Origin: an uncultured Aquimarina sp.
GTDB lineage: Bacteria > Bacteroidota > Bacteroidia > Flavobacteriales > Flavobacteriaceae
Assembly (NCBI GenBank): GCA_947499005.1
Contig: CANMML010000010.1
Span: 1 to 64,000, forward strand
Direction: 5' to 3'
Length of the DNA stretch: 64,000 bases
Part shown: positions 47,059 through 55,130 of the stretch, piece by piece
Layout of the letters: the number at the start of each line of letters is the position of its first letter
Numbering within the stretch: the first letter of the stretch is position 1
Program-made: the position numbers and the translations under genes
Notes under the pieces: model-generated
What the model was told of the DNA's origin: nothing
The model's database searches: none
The model's input: only the letters and a program-made list of their open reading frames with translations

Positions 47059-48834
47059 TTGATCAAAAAAGTATTGAAGGCACTTCGTCATTTAAATCGT
47101 TATTTTTCAAAATATAAAGTCAGACTCCTTCTTGGAGTTGTCATTGCTATAACTTCAAGAGTTTTTGCAGTAGCCGTTCCTAAATTCGTTGGGGATTCCA
47201 TTGCCATTGTAGAACAGTTTCAAAAAGGTAATGGTGGAACTAAAGAAGAACTTTATCATCAATTATTAATTAACATTGGATTAATTATCGGTGCGGCCTT
47301 AGTATCTGGTTTTTTTATGTTTCTAATGAGACAAACCTTTATCGTGGTATCTAGATTCATAGAATTTGATCTTAAAAATGAAGTCTACGACCATTACCAA
47401 AAGCTTTCTTCTAATTTTTACAAGAACAATCGTATTGGTGACCTTATGAATCGCATTAGTGAGGATGTCATGAAGGTTAGAATGTATGCTGGTCCTGCTT
47501 TAATGTATAGTGTTAATACCATTACCCTTTTTTCGGTTGTATTAAGTTATATGTTTAGTGTTGCTCCTAAATTAACTTGGATTACGATATTACCTCTACC
47601 TATACTATCTGTGGCAATATACTTTCTTAGTGTTGCTATTAACAGAAGGACAACTGTGGTTCAAGAATACTTAAGCCGATTAACCTCTTTTACCCAAGAA
47701 GCATTTAGTGGTATTTTGGTCATAAAAACATATCAGACAGAACACAAAACCTCGAATGATTTTGATGATTTATCTACAGAACACAGAAATAAAGGGCTAC
47801 AATTAGCAAAAGTACAGGCTTTATTTTTTCCACTAATGGTTTTACTTATTGGAATTAGTAATTTGATTGTCATTTACGTTGGTGGCCAGCAATACATAAA
47901 TGGCGAAATAGAGGATATTGGGATTTTAGTTGAGTTTTTAATCTTCGTGAATATGTTAACCTGGCCAGTTGCTACAGTTGGGTGGGTTTCTTCTATTATT
48001 CAACAAGCTGAAGCTTCACAAAAGCGAATTAATGAATTCTTACAAACACCCGCAGACATTATTGACAGCAATGACGCAGTTGATATTGATGCTATTAGCT
48101 CTATACAATTTAAAGACGTATGTTTTACTTATCCCGACACTGGCATAAAAGCCTTACAGAAGATTTCCTTTACCGTAAATGAAGGACAATCTTTAGGTAT
48201 TATAGGCAAAACAGGTAGCGGTAAAACAACTATTCTCGAATTATTAGGTCGTATGTATGATATCGACAGTGGAGAAATACAGATTAATAATATTGATATT
48301 AAAAAAATTAGTATTAAAAGTCTTAGAAAGACAATTGGTTATATCCCCCAAGATCATTTCCTATTTAGCGACTCTGTAAATAATAATATTGCTTTCGGAA
48401 AATATGATGCTTCGAAAGACGAAATAATCGCGGCTTCAAAACAAGCTTCGGTTCATGAAAACATTATAAATTTTAAAAATGGATACGATACTATCGTTGG
48501 AGAAAGAGGAGTTACTCTTTCTGGAGGGCAAAAACAACGCATTTCGATTGCAAGAGCATTGCTAAAATCTCCTTCACTTTTAATGTTAGATGACTGTTTG
48601 TCGGCGGTTGATACCGAAACAGAGAAAGAAATCATCCAACATTTTCAAAAAATGACCCCAAAACCAATACAAATAATTGTTAGTCACCGTATTTCTTCTG
48701 TTAAAAAATGCAATAGTATTATTATTCTTGAATCGGGTAAAGCCTTATCATCAGGCGATCACAAAGCATTAATTAGCTCAAATAGCTATTATAAAGAAGT
48801 CCACGACAAACAGTTAAAACAAAAAGATTCGTAA
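47059..48834 (+). CDS. ABC exporter, fused permease and ATPase
   Basis: A 591-residue half-transporter. Six transmembrane helices (about 20-310) precede an ATPase with Walker A IIGKTGSGKTTILELLG (about 386-402), the Q-loop IGYIPQDHFLFSD, signature LSGGQKQRISIARALL, Walker B SLLMLDDCLSAVDTETE and the H-loop IIVSHR. Multidrug or lipid export is usual for such proteins; the substrate is unknown. The start is a TTG at 47059, because an in-frame stop lies four codons upstream and no ATG gives the full N-terminus. It is divergent from nusB. Confidence 0.92.
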   Translation: MIKKVLKALRHLNRYFSKYKVRLLLGVVIAITSRVFAVAVPKFVGDSIAIVEQFQKGNGGTKEELYHQLLINIGLIIGAALVSGFFMFLMRQTFIVVSRFIEFDLKNEVYDHYQKLSSNFYKNNRIGDLMNRISEDVMKVRMYAGPALMYSVNTITLFSVVLSYMFSVAPKLTWITILPLPILSVAIYFLSVAINRRTTVVQEYLSRLTSFTQEAFSGILVIKTYQTEHKTSNDFDDLSTEHRNKGLQLAKVQALFFPLMVLLIGISNLIVIYVGGQQYINGEIEDIGILVEFLIFVNMLTWPVATVGWVSSIIQQAEASQKRINEFLQTPADIIDSNDAVDIDAISSIQFKDVCFTYPDTGIKALQKISFTVNEGQSLGIIGKTGSGKTTILELLGRMYDIDSGEIQINNIDIKKISIKSLRKTIGYIPQDHFLFSDSVNNNIAFGKYDASKDEIIAASKQASVHENIINFKNGYDTIVGERGVTLSGGQKQRISIARALLKSPSLLMLDDCLSAVDTETEKEIIQHFQKMTPKPIQIIVSHRISSVKKCNSIIILESGKALSSGDHKALISSNSYYKEVHDKQLKQKDS

Positions 48835-48902
48835 GATTTTTTGGTTTTTTAATTTTTTTTTCCATTTTTGAGTCATACTAAGACTAACGAACAATTACAA
48901 AC

Positions 48903-49316
48903 ATGGGCGAAATAGGATCGATGGAGAAAGAAGAAATTTTCTCAAAAGTGCTAAGAGCAGGTAGAAGAACTTACTTTTTTGATGTAAGGGCTACCAAAGC
49001 TGGTGATTATTATATCACCATCACAGAGAGTAAAAAATTTACTAATGATGATGGATCTTTTCACTACAAAAAACATAAAATATACCTTTACAAGGAAGAT
49101 TTTACTGGTTTTAAAGAAATTTTAGACGAAATGACGCATTTCGTTATCAATGAAAAAGGAGAAGAAGTGATAAGTGAACGTCACCAAAAAGACTTCCAAC
49201 GTCCTCAAGATAAATCTGCTGATGACGTAGTTGACAGTAATGATGCTGAAAACAACGAATCGTTAGAAGAAACTACTACAAATAGCTTTACGAATGTAAG
49301 TTTCGACGATATATAA
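48903..49316 (+). CDS. PUR-alpha-like nucleic-acid-binding protein (DUF3276)
   Basis: A 137-residue protein of the DUF3276 family, bacterial relatives of PUR-alpha that bind single-stranded nucleic acid. The core is EEIFSKVLRAGRRTYFFDVRATKAGDYYITITESKKF (about 10-46) and HKIYLYKEDFTGFKEILDEMT. The last ~45 residues are acidic and disordered. It ends before a terminator, so it is separate from the globin gene. Confidence 0.9.
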   Translation: MGEIGSMEKEEIFSKVLRAGRRTYFFDVRATKAGDYYITITESKKFTNDDGSFHYKKHKIYLYKEDFTGFKEILDEMTHFVINEKGEEVISERHQKDFQRPQDKSADDVVDSNDAENNESLEETTTNSFTNVSFDDI

Positions 49317-49343
49317 CAATACAACTAACTATACTATATTTAT

Positions 49344-49380
49344 AAATGCGATTTATTCTAATAAGGAATAGGTCGCATTT
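49344..49380 (+). terminator. Terminator after the DUF3276 gene
   Basis: AAATGCGA and TCGCATTT pair, with an inner TATTC/GAATA, and a T-rich tract follows (TTTTCTTTTT). Confidence 0.8.
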
Positions 49381-49495
49381 TCTTTTTAGAGATTTTTATC
49401 TTTTCAAAAAAAAAGAACTTTCTGTTTTGTAATCCTAATTATTCCTCTCCTTCAATAGGTTATTTTATCAACTTCATAAAAATATTTTTTAACAA

Positions 49496-49542
49496 AAATA
49501 CTTAAGTATTTATACGTAATTTTAAACCTACTAATACTTAAT
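49496..49542 (+). promoter_or_regulatory. Two-part palindromic motif in the globin promoter
   Basis: A perfect 16 bp palindrome AAATACTTAAGTATTT (49496-49511) is followed after 21 bases by AATACTTAAT (49533-49542), which repeats its left half. The second part ends ten bases before the globin ATG, so the site overlaps the likely promoter. The same arrangement recurs at 54929-54974. The regulator is unknown. Confidence 0.6.
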
Positions 49543-49552
49543 TATTACAAAA

Positions 49553-50431
49553 ATGGAAGCTAAAACTATTGAGCTAGTTCAGGAGAGTTTTAAACAAGTT
49601 GTTCCTATTTCTGAAAAAGCCGCAGAAATTTTTTATGGAAAGTTATTTGAAAAAGACCCTTCTTTAAAACCTATGTTTAAAGGAGACATGGCAGATCAAG
49701 GAAAAAAATTGATGAGCATGATTGGTACTGCTGTTGGCGGTTTAAATAACCTAGATGCCTTAGTACCTGCTGTACAGAACTTAGGCAAAGGACATGCTGG
49801 TTATGGTGTTGAAGATAAGCATTATGATACTGTAGGTGCAGCCTTACTAGAAACACTAGATGCTGGTTTAGGAGAAGCATTTACACCTGAGGTAAAAGAT
49901 GCCTGGACTGAAGTGTATACTGTTTTAGCTACTACTATGAAAGATGCTGCTAACTCTCTTCCAAAAGAAGAAGGTCTTACTGAAAGAAAAAAACGATTAG
50001 TACAGTCTTCATTTACTAAGGTTGTACCAATAGCTGATAAAGCAGCTGAAATTTTTTACAACAAACTTTTTGAAATGGATCCTGCTTTAAAACCTTTATT
50101 TAAAGGCGATATAAAAGAGCAAGGAAAGAAATTAATGACGATGATAGGTACTGCTGTCAATGGGCTTGATAACTTAGATAGCATTGTACCCGCAGTTCAA
50201 AATCTAGGAAGAAACCATGTTGGATATGGTGTAAAAGACGAACATTACGACACCGTTGGTGGCGCTCTATTATACACTCTAGAAACAGGTTTAGGAGACG
50301 ACTTTACTCCAGACGTAAAAGATGCTTGGACAGAAGTATACACTGTTTTAGCTACTGTAATGAAAGATGCAGCTAATGCGGTTCCTGCGGGCATTGAAGA
50401 AGAAACTAAGCCTTGGTGGAAGTTCTGGTAA
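49553..50431 (+). CDS. Tandem two-domain globin
   Basis: A 292-residue protein of two complete bacterial globin domains (1-~138 and ~142-279) with an exact 141-residue offset, joined by a short charged linker. Each domain has the full haem pocket of Vitreoscilla-type and flavohaemoglobin globins: proximal His (H81, H222), CD1 Phe (F42, F183), distal Tyr at B10 (Y28, Y169), Gln at E7 (Q49, Q190) and the G5-type Tyr (Y91, Y232). Tyr-B10/Gln-E7 is the pocket of NO-dioxygenating globins. No reductase domain is fused. The protein ends in an aromatic tail KPWWKFW. The two halves remain similar in DNA (for example around 49892 and 50318), indicating a fairly recent duplication. Confidence 0.9.
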   Translation: MEAKTIELVQESFKQVVPISEKAAEIFYGKLFEKDPSLKPMFKGDMADQGKKLMSMIGTAVGGLNNLDALVPAVQNLGKGHAGYGVEDKHYDTVGAALLETLDAGLGEAFTPEVKDAWTEVYTVLATTMKDAANSLPKEEGLTERKKRLVQSSFTKVVPIADKAAEIFYNKLFEMDPALKPLFKGDIKEQGKKLMTMIGTAVNGLDNLDSIVPAVQNLGRNHVGYGVKDEHYDTVGGALLYTLETGLGDDFTPDVKDAWTEVYTVLATVMKDAANAVPAGIEEETKPWWKFW

Positions 50432-50472
50432 CAGACTACCTTAGCTTCCCTAAATTACTATAAAAAAATAAA

Positions 50473-50551
50473 GGCGTAATCATCATAATAAGTTTATCTT
50501 ATTTTTTTGATTACGCCTCTCTTATTTAGTAAAACTCATTTTACTAAATAA
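50473..50551. terminator. Double hairpin between converging globin and hypothetical genes
   Basis: Two separate hairpins. The first has arms GGCGTAATCA (50473-50482) and TGATTACGCC (50508-50517) with a T tract. The second has exact 13-base arms TTATTTAGTAAAA (50522-50534) and its complement (50539-50551). They can stop transcription from both sides. Confidence 0.8.
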
Positions 50552-50566
50552 AATAACCTAAATACA

Positions 50567-51133
50567 CTAATTGAAACTAATCTTTCTAGAAGACGTTTTA
50601 CTTCTTGTCAAAAAAGAACTCTTCCTAAAAGGTGATTGATATATTTCTCGCATAGAAAAAATATAATCTAAATAATCCGTAACATTTCCAACAATCTCTC
50701 TATTGAGATAGTTGGACTCTTCACATTGATTGAACTTTGAAGTACAAAAAACTGGCAATCCAGACATACTAAGAAGTTCATTTACTTCATTTATATAATA
50801 ATCCATATTGTCTGCCTTACCTTGAATTAAAGAATCATTAATTAAAACTTCTTGAACCGCAGTATTTGGCAACAACTTTAGAATCATACTACAAAAATCA
50901 ATAACATCGCAAATATTATCCTTAGATGTAAGTGTAATACAAACTACACTGGTATGAAGCAATTTATTGTTCAACACCCTAGGCACAACAATTTCTTCTT
51001 CTCTATAAAAAGTTGTTTCTTTGCTTCTTAAAAAATCTTGTAGGAAAAAATCTCCCTGTGTGGATCCCACACTTAACATAGTAATTATTTGCATACCCCC
51101 TATTTTGCATTTAATTATTACTAATTTCAACAA
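50567..51133 (-). CDS. Hypothetical protein, 188 residues
   Basis: No family recognised. A soluble mixed alpha/beta protein with no signal peptide or membrane helix. The middle (TSVVCITLTSKDNICDVIDFCSMILKLLPNTAVQEVLINDSLIQ, about 60-103 in parts) suggests a beta-alpha-beta fold, and the C-terminus is basic and Ser-rich (RKSSFLTRSKTSSRK). The first 13 residues may not be translated; ATGs at 51094 (MQIITML) or 51079 are alternatives, and an AGGGGG run lies just before the former. It follows the cytochrome operon on the same strand after a 155-base gap. Confidence 0.6.
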   Translation of the reverse strand: MLKLVIIKCKIGGMQIITMLSVGSTQGDFFLQDFLRSKETTFYREEEIVVPRVLNNKLLHTSVVCITLTSKDNICDVIDFCSMILKLLPNTAVQEVLINDSLIQGKADNMDYYINEVNELLSMSGLPVFCTSKFNQCEESNYLNREIVGNVTDYLDYIFSMREIYQSPFRKSSFLTRSKTSSRKISFN

Positions 51134-51288
51134 TTACAAACACTTAGACTAATATATCTGCAATTTTAACATTTGTAACACAAAAGCCCATTTAACAGGA
51201 ACACCACAATAATACCCGTTAAAATACCTTAAAACAGGTCAAAAACAAGGGGTTTAAAGGTTGTATACAATAGTTTCTGAAACTAAAA

Positions 51289-51639
51289 TTATTTTTGATT
51301 TCCCGACGTAACCCATGCTTCAATTAGAGCAATCGAACAATTATCGATTTTTTCATTTTTTCGATAAGGCATAGCTATAAAGCCTGGTTCATGCTTTATA
51401 GCTCCTAATAAACGACCATCTTTAGCTACAGATACTAGACTTTTATAATCGTATATTTTCACCCTAGAAGCTTTCTTTTTATAAACATCAGGCGCATGGC
51501 ACATAAAACACTTTTGTTCTATTATAGGCGCTATATCCTTCGAATAGGATATATTTTCTGCAATTTCACATGTACTTTTTTTCTTACAGCTAGAAAAGGC
51601 TATTACTAAAAGTAACAGCCCCAAATAATTTATTTTCAT
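51289..51639 (-). CDS. Monohaem c-type cytochrome lipoprotein
   Basis: A 116-residue envelope lipoprotein. The signal ends in a lipobox FSSC (Cys 18). One haem-attachment motif CFMCH lies at 44-48, and M90 in GFIAMPYR is the likely sixth ligand, as in class I cytochromes; the fold is short and resembles the small cytochromes that carry an SYSKDIAPIIEQKC entry. It is the last gene of the electron-transfer operon, five bases after the pentahaem gene. Confidence 0.85.
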   Translation of the reverse strand: MKINYLGLLLLVIAFSSCKKKSTCEIAENISYSKDIAPIIEQKCFMCHAPDVYKKKASRVKIYDYKSLVSVAKDGRLLGAIKHEPGFIAMPYRKNEKIDNCSIALIEAWVTSGNQK

Positions 51640-51644
51640 AATAT

Positions 51645-52361
51645 TTATTTTTTATAAGTATTCACTACTTTTTTCCATTCTTCTTCTGATAGAGGATAGT
51701 ATTTTTTCTTTTTGGTAAAAGGATCATCCCCTCCCTTTAAATAATCATTGACTTTCTTAAGCGTTATGGTGTCTTTTATTTTCTCTGGAGTATGATAAAT
51801 ATGATTTCCATGAAAATCGTGACATTGTAGACAAGTTGTCCACTCCTTATTCTTAATTAAAGTACTATGTGGTATATCTATTGGATCATTGATTACTTCT
51901 AAATCATAATGACAATTCTTACAAAAAGTCGCATCCTCGAGAACTACTCTTGTAGCATTATGCTCTAGGTGACAAGTTTCACATTGTCTAGCATCAATTA
52001 CAGCTATAGCATCTTTAAATTTAGGCTCTTCGAATCTATATGTTGGATGCCTATCATTTGGTCGATCATGACATTCTAAGCATTTATTATTATCTACATT
52101 CTTAGTTCCAAAATCTACCTTCTTTTTTCTTGCCCCTACAGTAAAAGCAATATTTGCCTGCAGCTGTTGCACTAAACTTCCTTTAGCTGGTGTATGACAA
52201 GCCGTACAAGACAAACCTTCATGTCCAACATTCATAGGCCCTAGACTTAACAGGTCTTCCGATGATTCCTGAGGCAGTATAACATAAATGATTACCCCTA
52301 TTATAACACCTGCAAGACTACCGATAGCTTGACGCTTTCTTAATGGGTTTTTAAAAAACAT
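51645..52361 (-). CDS. Membrane-anchored pentahaem cytochrome c
   Basis: A 238-residue protein with an N-terminal anchor helix (about 12-29) and a periplasmic part with five CxxCH motifs: CTACH (52-56), CLECH (94-98), CETCH (127-131), CKNCH (147-151) and CLQCH (177-181). Extra histidines at DRHP, EHNA, IPHS and FHGNH can be distal ligands, giving bis-His haems as in cytochrome c3/NapC-like proteins. Its lysine-rich C-terminus carries no haem. It lies six bases after the reductase gene. Confidence 0.88.
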   Translation of the reverse strand: MFFKNPLRKRQAIGSLAGVIIGVIIYVILPQESSEDLLSLGPMNVGHEGLSCTACHTPAKGSLVQQLQANIAFTVGARKKKVDFGTKNVDNNKCLECHDRPNDRHPTYRFEEPKFKDAIAVIDARQCETCHLEHNATRVVLEDATFCKNCHYDLEVINDPIDIPHSTLIKNKEWTTCLQCHDFHGNHIYHTPEKIKDTITLKKVNDYLKGGDDPFTKKKKYYPLSEEEWKKVVNTYKK

Positions 52362-52367
52362 AAATGA

Positions 52368-53420
52368 TTATTGAGGTAATGTTATTTCAACTTCTTCTGT
52401 CTGTGGAAAGGCTACACAGGTTAAAATAAAACCTTGATCTACTTCAGACTGAGGTAATAAATGCCCATCTATCATGGAAACAGTTCCCGATTTACAAATT
52501 GCTTTACAAGAGCTACACATTCCTGACCTACAAGAATATGGAATAGCAACATCTTGATCCAATGCAGCTTGTAAAATAGTTTTCCCTTTTCCTACTTGAA
52601 TCGTATCATTCCCTCCTACTCCATTCACTTTCACAGTGCTAGTAACATCCGTTACTCCAGAAGTCACTATAAGCTTAGAAAGGTCTACAGAAAATGCTTC
52701 TTTTTTAATTCTTTCTGGTGCTACATTCTTATTATTTAAAACTGCTAATACAGCATCCATAAAACCTTCAGGTCCACATAATAAAAAATCTGAACGATCA
52801 TACGTAAGCTCATCAATTTCCATGATGCTATCTAACAAAGATTCATCGAATCTTTTATTGTGATAGTTTAATGCTTCATCACTAGAAGACTTTACATCTA
52901 CCAAGTGATGTACTTTTATTTTCTCGGGAAAATCTTCCGCTAAAGCGTTTATTTCTTTCTTAAAAATAATTGAAGCTTCGCTTCTATTTGCGTAAATAAG
53001 TGTAATCTTACTTTTTGTTTCCTTCTTTAAAACAGACTGAATAATAGAATATATGGGTGTAATTCCACTCCCACCGGCAAGCATTACATATTGCTTTTCG
53101 TTTCTTTGACTAGGAGAAACGAAAAAATTACCCATAGGTTTTTCTATTTCTATTTTTTGCCCTTCTTTTAATTCGTTACATATAAAATTAGAAACTAAAC
53201 CGTTTTCTACTTTTTTCACGGTAATCCTTAAAAACTTATCAATCCAAGGACTACTACTTAGTGAATAGGCTCTATTTTCTATTTTATTCTTTATAGGGAG
53301 TTTTAGTGTTAGGAACTGACCTGGTTTGTATTTAATGCGTTTAAAAAACCCTGGATTCTTAAAAACTACACTAACAGCATCATCTGTTTCCTTTATAATT
53401 TTTTCAACCGTTAATTGCAT
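52368..53420 (-). CDS. FAD/NAD(P)H reductase with C-terminal 2Fe-2S ferredoxin domain
   Basis: A 350-residue cytoplasmic electron-transfer protein of the PaaE/Hcr layout. The FAD domain has RAYSLSS (50-56) and EKPMGNFFV; the NAD(P)H domain has AGGSGITPIYS (115-125) and CGPEGFMDAV (215-224); a plant-type ferredoxin domain has Cys ligands C297, C302, C305 and C335 (CRSGMCSSCKAIC and LTC). Its likely role is passing electrons from NAD(P)H to a partner. Candidates nearby are the cytochrome b, and by function the globin. It sits 15 bases after the cytochrome b gene. Confidence 0.9.
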   Translation of the reverse strand: MQLTVEKIIKETDDAVSVVFKNPGFFKRIKYKPGQFLTLKLPIKNKIENRAYSLSSSPWIDKFLRITVKKVENGLVSNFICNELKEGQKIEIEKPMGNFFVSPSQRNEKQYVMLAGGSGITPIYSIIQSVLKKETKSKITLIYANRSEASIIFKKEINALAEDFPEKIKVHHLVDVKSSSDEALNYHNKRFDESLLDSIMEIDELTYDRSDFLLCGPEGFMDAVLAVLNNKNVAPERIKKEAFSVDLSKLIVTSGVTDVTSTVKVNGVGGNDTIQVGKGKTILQAALDQDVAIPYSCRSGMCSSCKAICKSGTVSMIDGHLLPQSEVDQGFILTCVAFPQTEEVEITLPQ

Positions 53421-53435
53421 GACTCTTTAAATTAG

Positions 53436-53918
53436 TTATTCGTAATAAAAGACAACACCTACATGAAAAATCGCAATGAATGTAATGACTACCGAAAAAG
53501 CTACATGTGTGATCATCCATGATTGGAACACCCAATTCTTTTTTGACTTAATAATATCAAGATTTACAATTCCTAATAACATATTAGCAAAAAACAAATA
53601 TGATAGCATTGCTAGATATCCATAACCAAAATTCATAACATGAACATAAAAGAAGATAGGAGACAGTGCTCCTATCCATTTATGTAAGTTGGTGACTTTC
53701 ATAGAATGTTTCGCTAAGCGCTTTGTCATTCTAACAATAGTCAACACCCATTGTAAAAAAATAAGTATTAAGACAACGAGTCCTGACCATCTTTTATACA
53801 TCTGATGATGTTCTTGAAGATCCAATAACCATTCCCATTTATAAGGAATAGTATATTGTATCAAGTAGGCCATGAAAAGAACTATTCCTACATTGAAAGA
53901 TGAGAAAATCTTTTTCAT
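53436..53918 (-). CDS. Four-helix membrane cytochrome b-like protein
   Basis: A 160-residue inner-membrane protein with about four or five hydrophobic helices (about 8-24, 44-62, 82-98, 102-120, 136-158). Histidines suit haem b ligation: H79 and H93 (LHKW and YVHVMNFGYGY) and H138 and H152 (MITHVAFS and AIFHVGVVF), besides H37/H38. No exact family is recognised; the pattern is like cytochrome b561 or ferric-reductase-like membrane domains. It lies between the haem lipoprotein and the reductase, suggesting transfer across the membrane. Confidence 0.75.
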   Translation of the reverse strand: MKKIFSSFNVGIVLFMAYLIQYTIPYKWEWLLDLQEHHQMYKRWSGLVVLILIFLQWVLTIVRMTKRLAKHSMKVTNLHKWIGALSPIFFYVHVMNFGYGYLAMLSYLFFANMLLGIVNLDIIKSKKNWVFQSWMITHVAFSVVITFIAIFHVGVVFYYE

Positions 53919-53931
53919 GTTTTAATGCTAT

Positions 53932-54780
53932 TTAGTTTGAAACTATTGAGGCTCCTTTTTTAGTTAACACTTCCATTGTTTTATATGAAGCTTTTTGACG
54001 TACACTATCAATAAAAACTTCTGCTGTCGGTAAATAGAACCCTTTCGAAGGCCACTTATCTCCAATTACTGGTTTTTCTGAACTCTTGAAAGCTGCAATT
54101 TCAGCTAAGTATGCGTTGTAAATCGCTTTTGTACCGTTTCTGTAGGCATTTAATACTCCTATAGCTTCTTTATAAGAAAGCGAATCGGAAGGATATTGCC
54201 ATGTAGTAGCCCCCATTACATCTCCTAATTTCCAATCGGTCTTAGGTGTATTTTTATGTTGGTTATGACACGAAACACATGGTGCTGCCATAGCTACATC
54301 TGCAAACATAGCAGTATGCACCTTTTGGGTTTCATCATAAAAAAACTGAGGCTTTCGATCTACTTTAATTTTTTTGAATAATTCAGCTTGTTGTCCTTCA
54401 AATTTATTTGAAGCATTAATTGGATAATCAGACCCTAAATACAACCCTAATGGAACTGGGCTTTTTCGAATGTCCGCAGAAACACCTCTTAAAAACAAGG
54501 CTGGTAATGGCCCAGCTTCTACCTCGTCATCTTGCCAATCTTCATCAAATTTCATCCCTTGTTTCTTCCCTGCACCAACAATACCTTTGGTATAAAGCGT
54601 TCTTGTGATGTCATTTTCGGCAGCCACCATTTCTAAAACTTCTTCCACTGAAAAAGCTTTTGCAGAAGCGATACTTGCTCCTTCTTCTTCTGGGATTCCC
54701 TTACCACACGATATTAGTGCGAAGGTTGCTGTTAAAACAGCCATGGTTTTTTTTGTCAGTTGTAAACTTACTTTTCTCAT
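53932..54780 (-). CDS. Tll0287-like (DUF3365) haem c lipoprotein
   Basis: A 282-residue envelope protein. The lipobox LISC (Cys 25) anchors it. The domain matches the Tll0287-like family, in which a single haem c sits in a PAS-like fold: GPLPALFLRGVSADIRKSPVPLGLYLGSDYP-type text in the middle and one haem motif CVSCHNQHKNTPKTDWKLGDVMGA (CVSCH at 168-172). Family members are thought to sense or transfer electrons. It heads the five-gene operon, 13 bases ahead of the cytochrome b gene. Confidence 0.85.
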   Translation of the reverse strand: MRKVSLQLTKKTMAVLTATFALISCGKGIPEEEGASIASAKAFSVEEVLEMVAAENDITRTLYTKGIVGAGKKQGMKFDEDWQDDEVEAGPLPALFLRGVSADIRKSPVPLGLYLGSDYPINASNKFEGQQAELFKKIKVDRKPQFFYDETQKVHTAMFADVAMAAPCVSCHNQHKNTPKTDWKLGDVMGATTWQYPSDSLSYKEAIGVLNAYRNGTKAIYNAYLAEIAAFKSSEKPVIGDKWPSKGFYLPTAEVFIDSVRQKASYKTMEVLTKKGASIVSN

Positions 54781-55130
54781 AGTATTAGTATAAAAAGGTT
54801 ATTCTAATTTTTTATTACGCATAAACGACCATAGCGATAGCCATATATGCATCAGATGTAGAATTTTATAACACTTCTTACTAATAAATTAGTAAGCTTC
54901 TATTAGGGAGGTACTCTAGAAAACTTAAAAATAACTAAGTATTTCTATTCCAAAACTACGTATTAATACTTAATAAAATACCAGGAAAATAAAAAAAATA
55001 CTCTTTTCAAGTAATTTTTCCGAAAATCATATTCTATAGGGGGAGGCTTAACATTTGTATTAAAAGAAATCAATGAGAGTCAATTATTTTTAAGATTTTT
55101 ATATTACTTCAACTTATAAGACTTTCGTTA
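54781..55130. other. 350-base divergent intergenic region
   Basis: No gene is seen. It separates the leftward cytochrome operon from the rightward acetyltransferase and holds the palindromic motifs listed separately. On the minus strand TACATCTG (54860-54853) is a one-mismatch -7 element for the cytochrome operon. Confidence 0.6.
54877..54974. promoter_or_regulatory. Palindromic motifs upstream of the cytochrome operon
   Basis: Three sites. CTTACTAAT and ATTAGTAAG (54877-54896) form a perfect palindrome with a 2-base centre. AAATAACTAAGTATTT (54929-54944) matches 14 of 16 bases of the globin palindrome. AATACTTAAT (54965-54974) is identical to the second globin half-site. The gap between the AAGTATTT and AATACTTAAT words is 20 bases here and 21 at the globin gene, on the same strand of the window. 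Confidence 0.55.

Noticed and set aside
54929..54974. Assigning the palindromic motif to the acetyltransferase gene
   Set aside because: The site is about equally far from both divergent genes; the shared motif with the globin gene favours the haem operon, though the distance alone does not decide.
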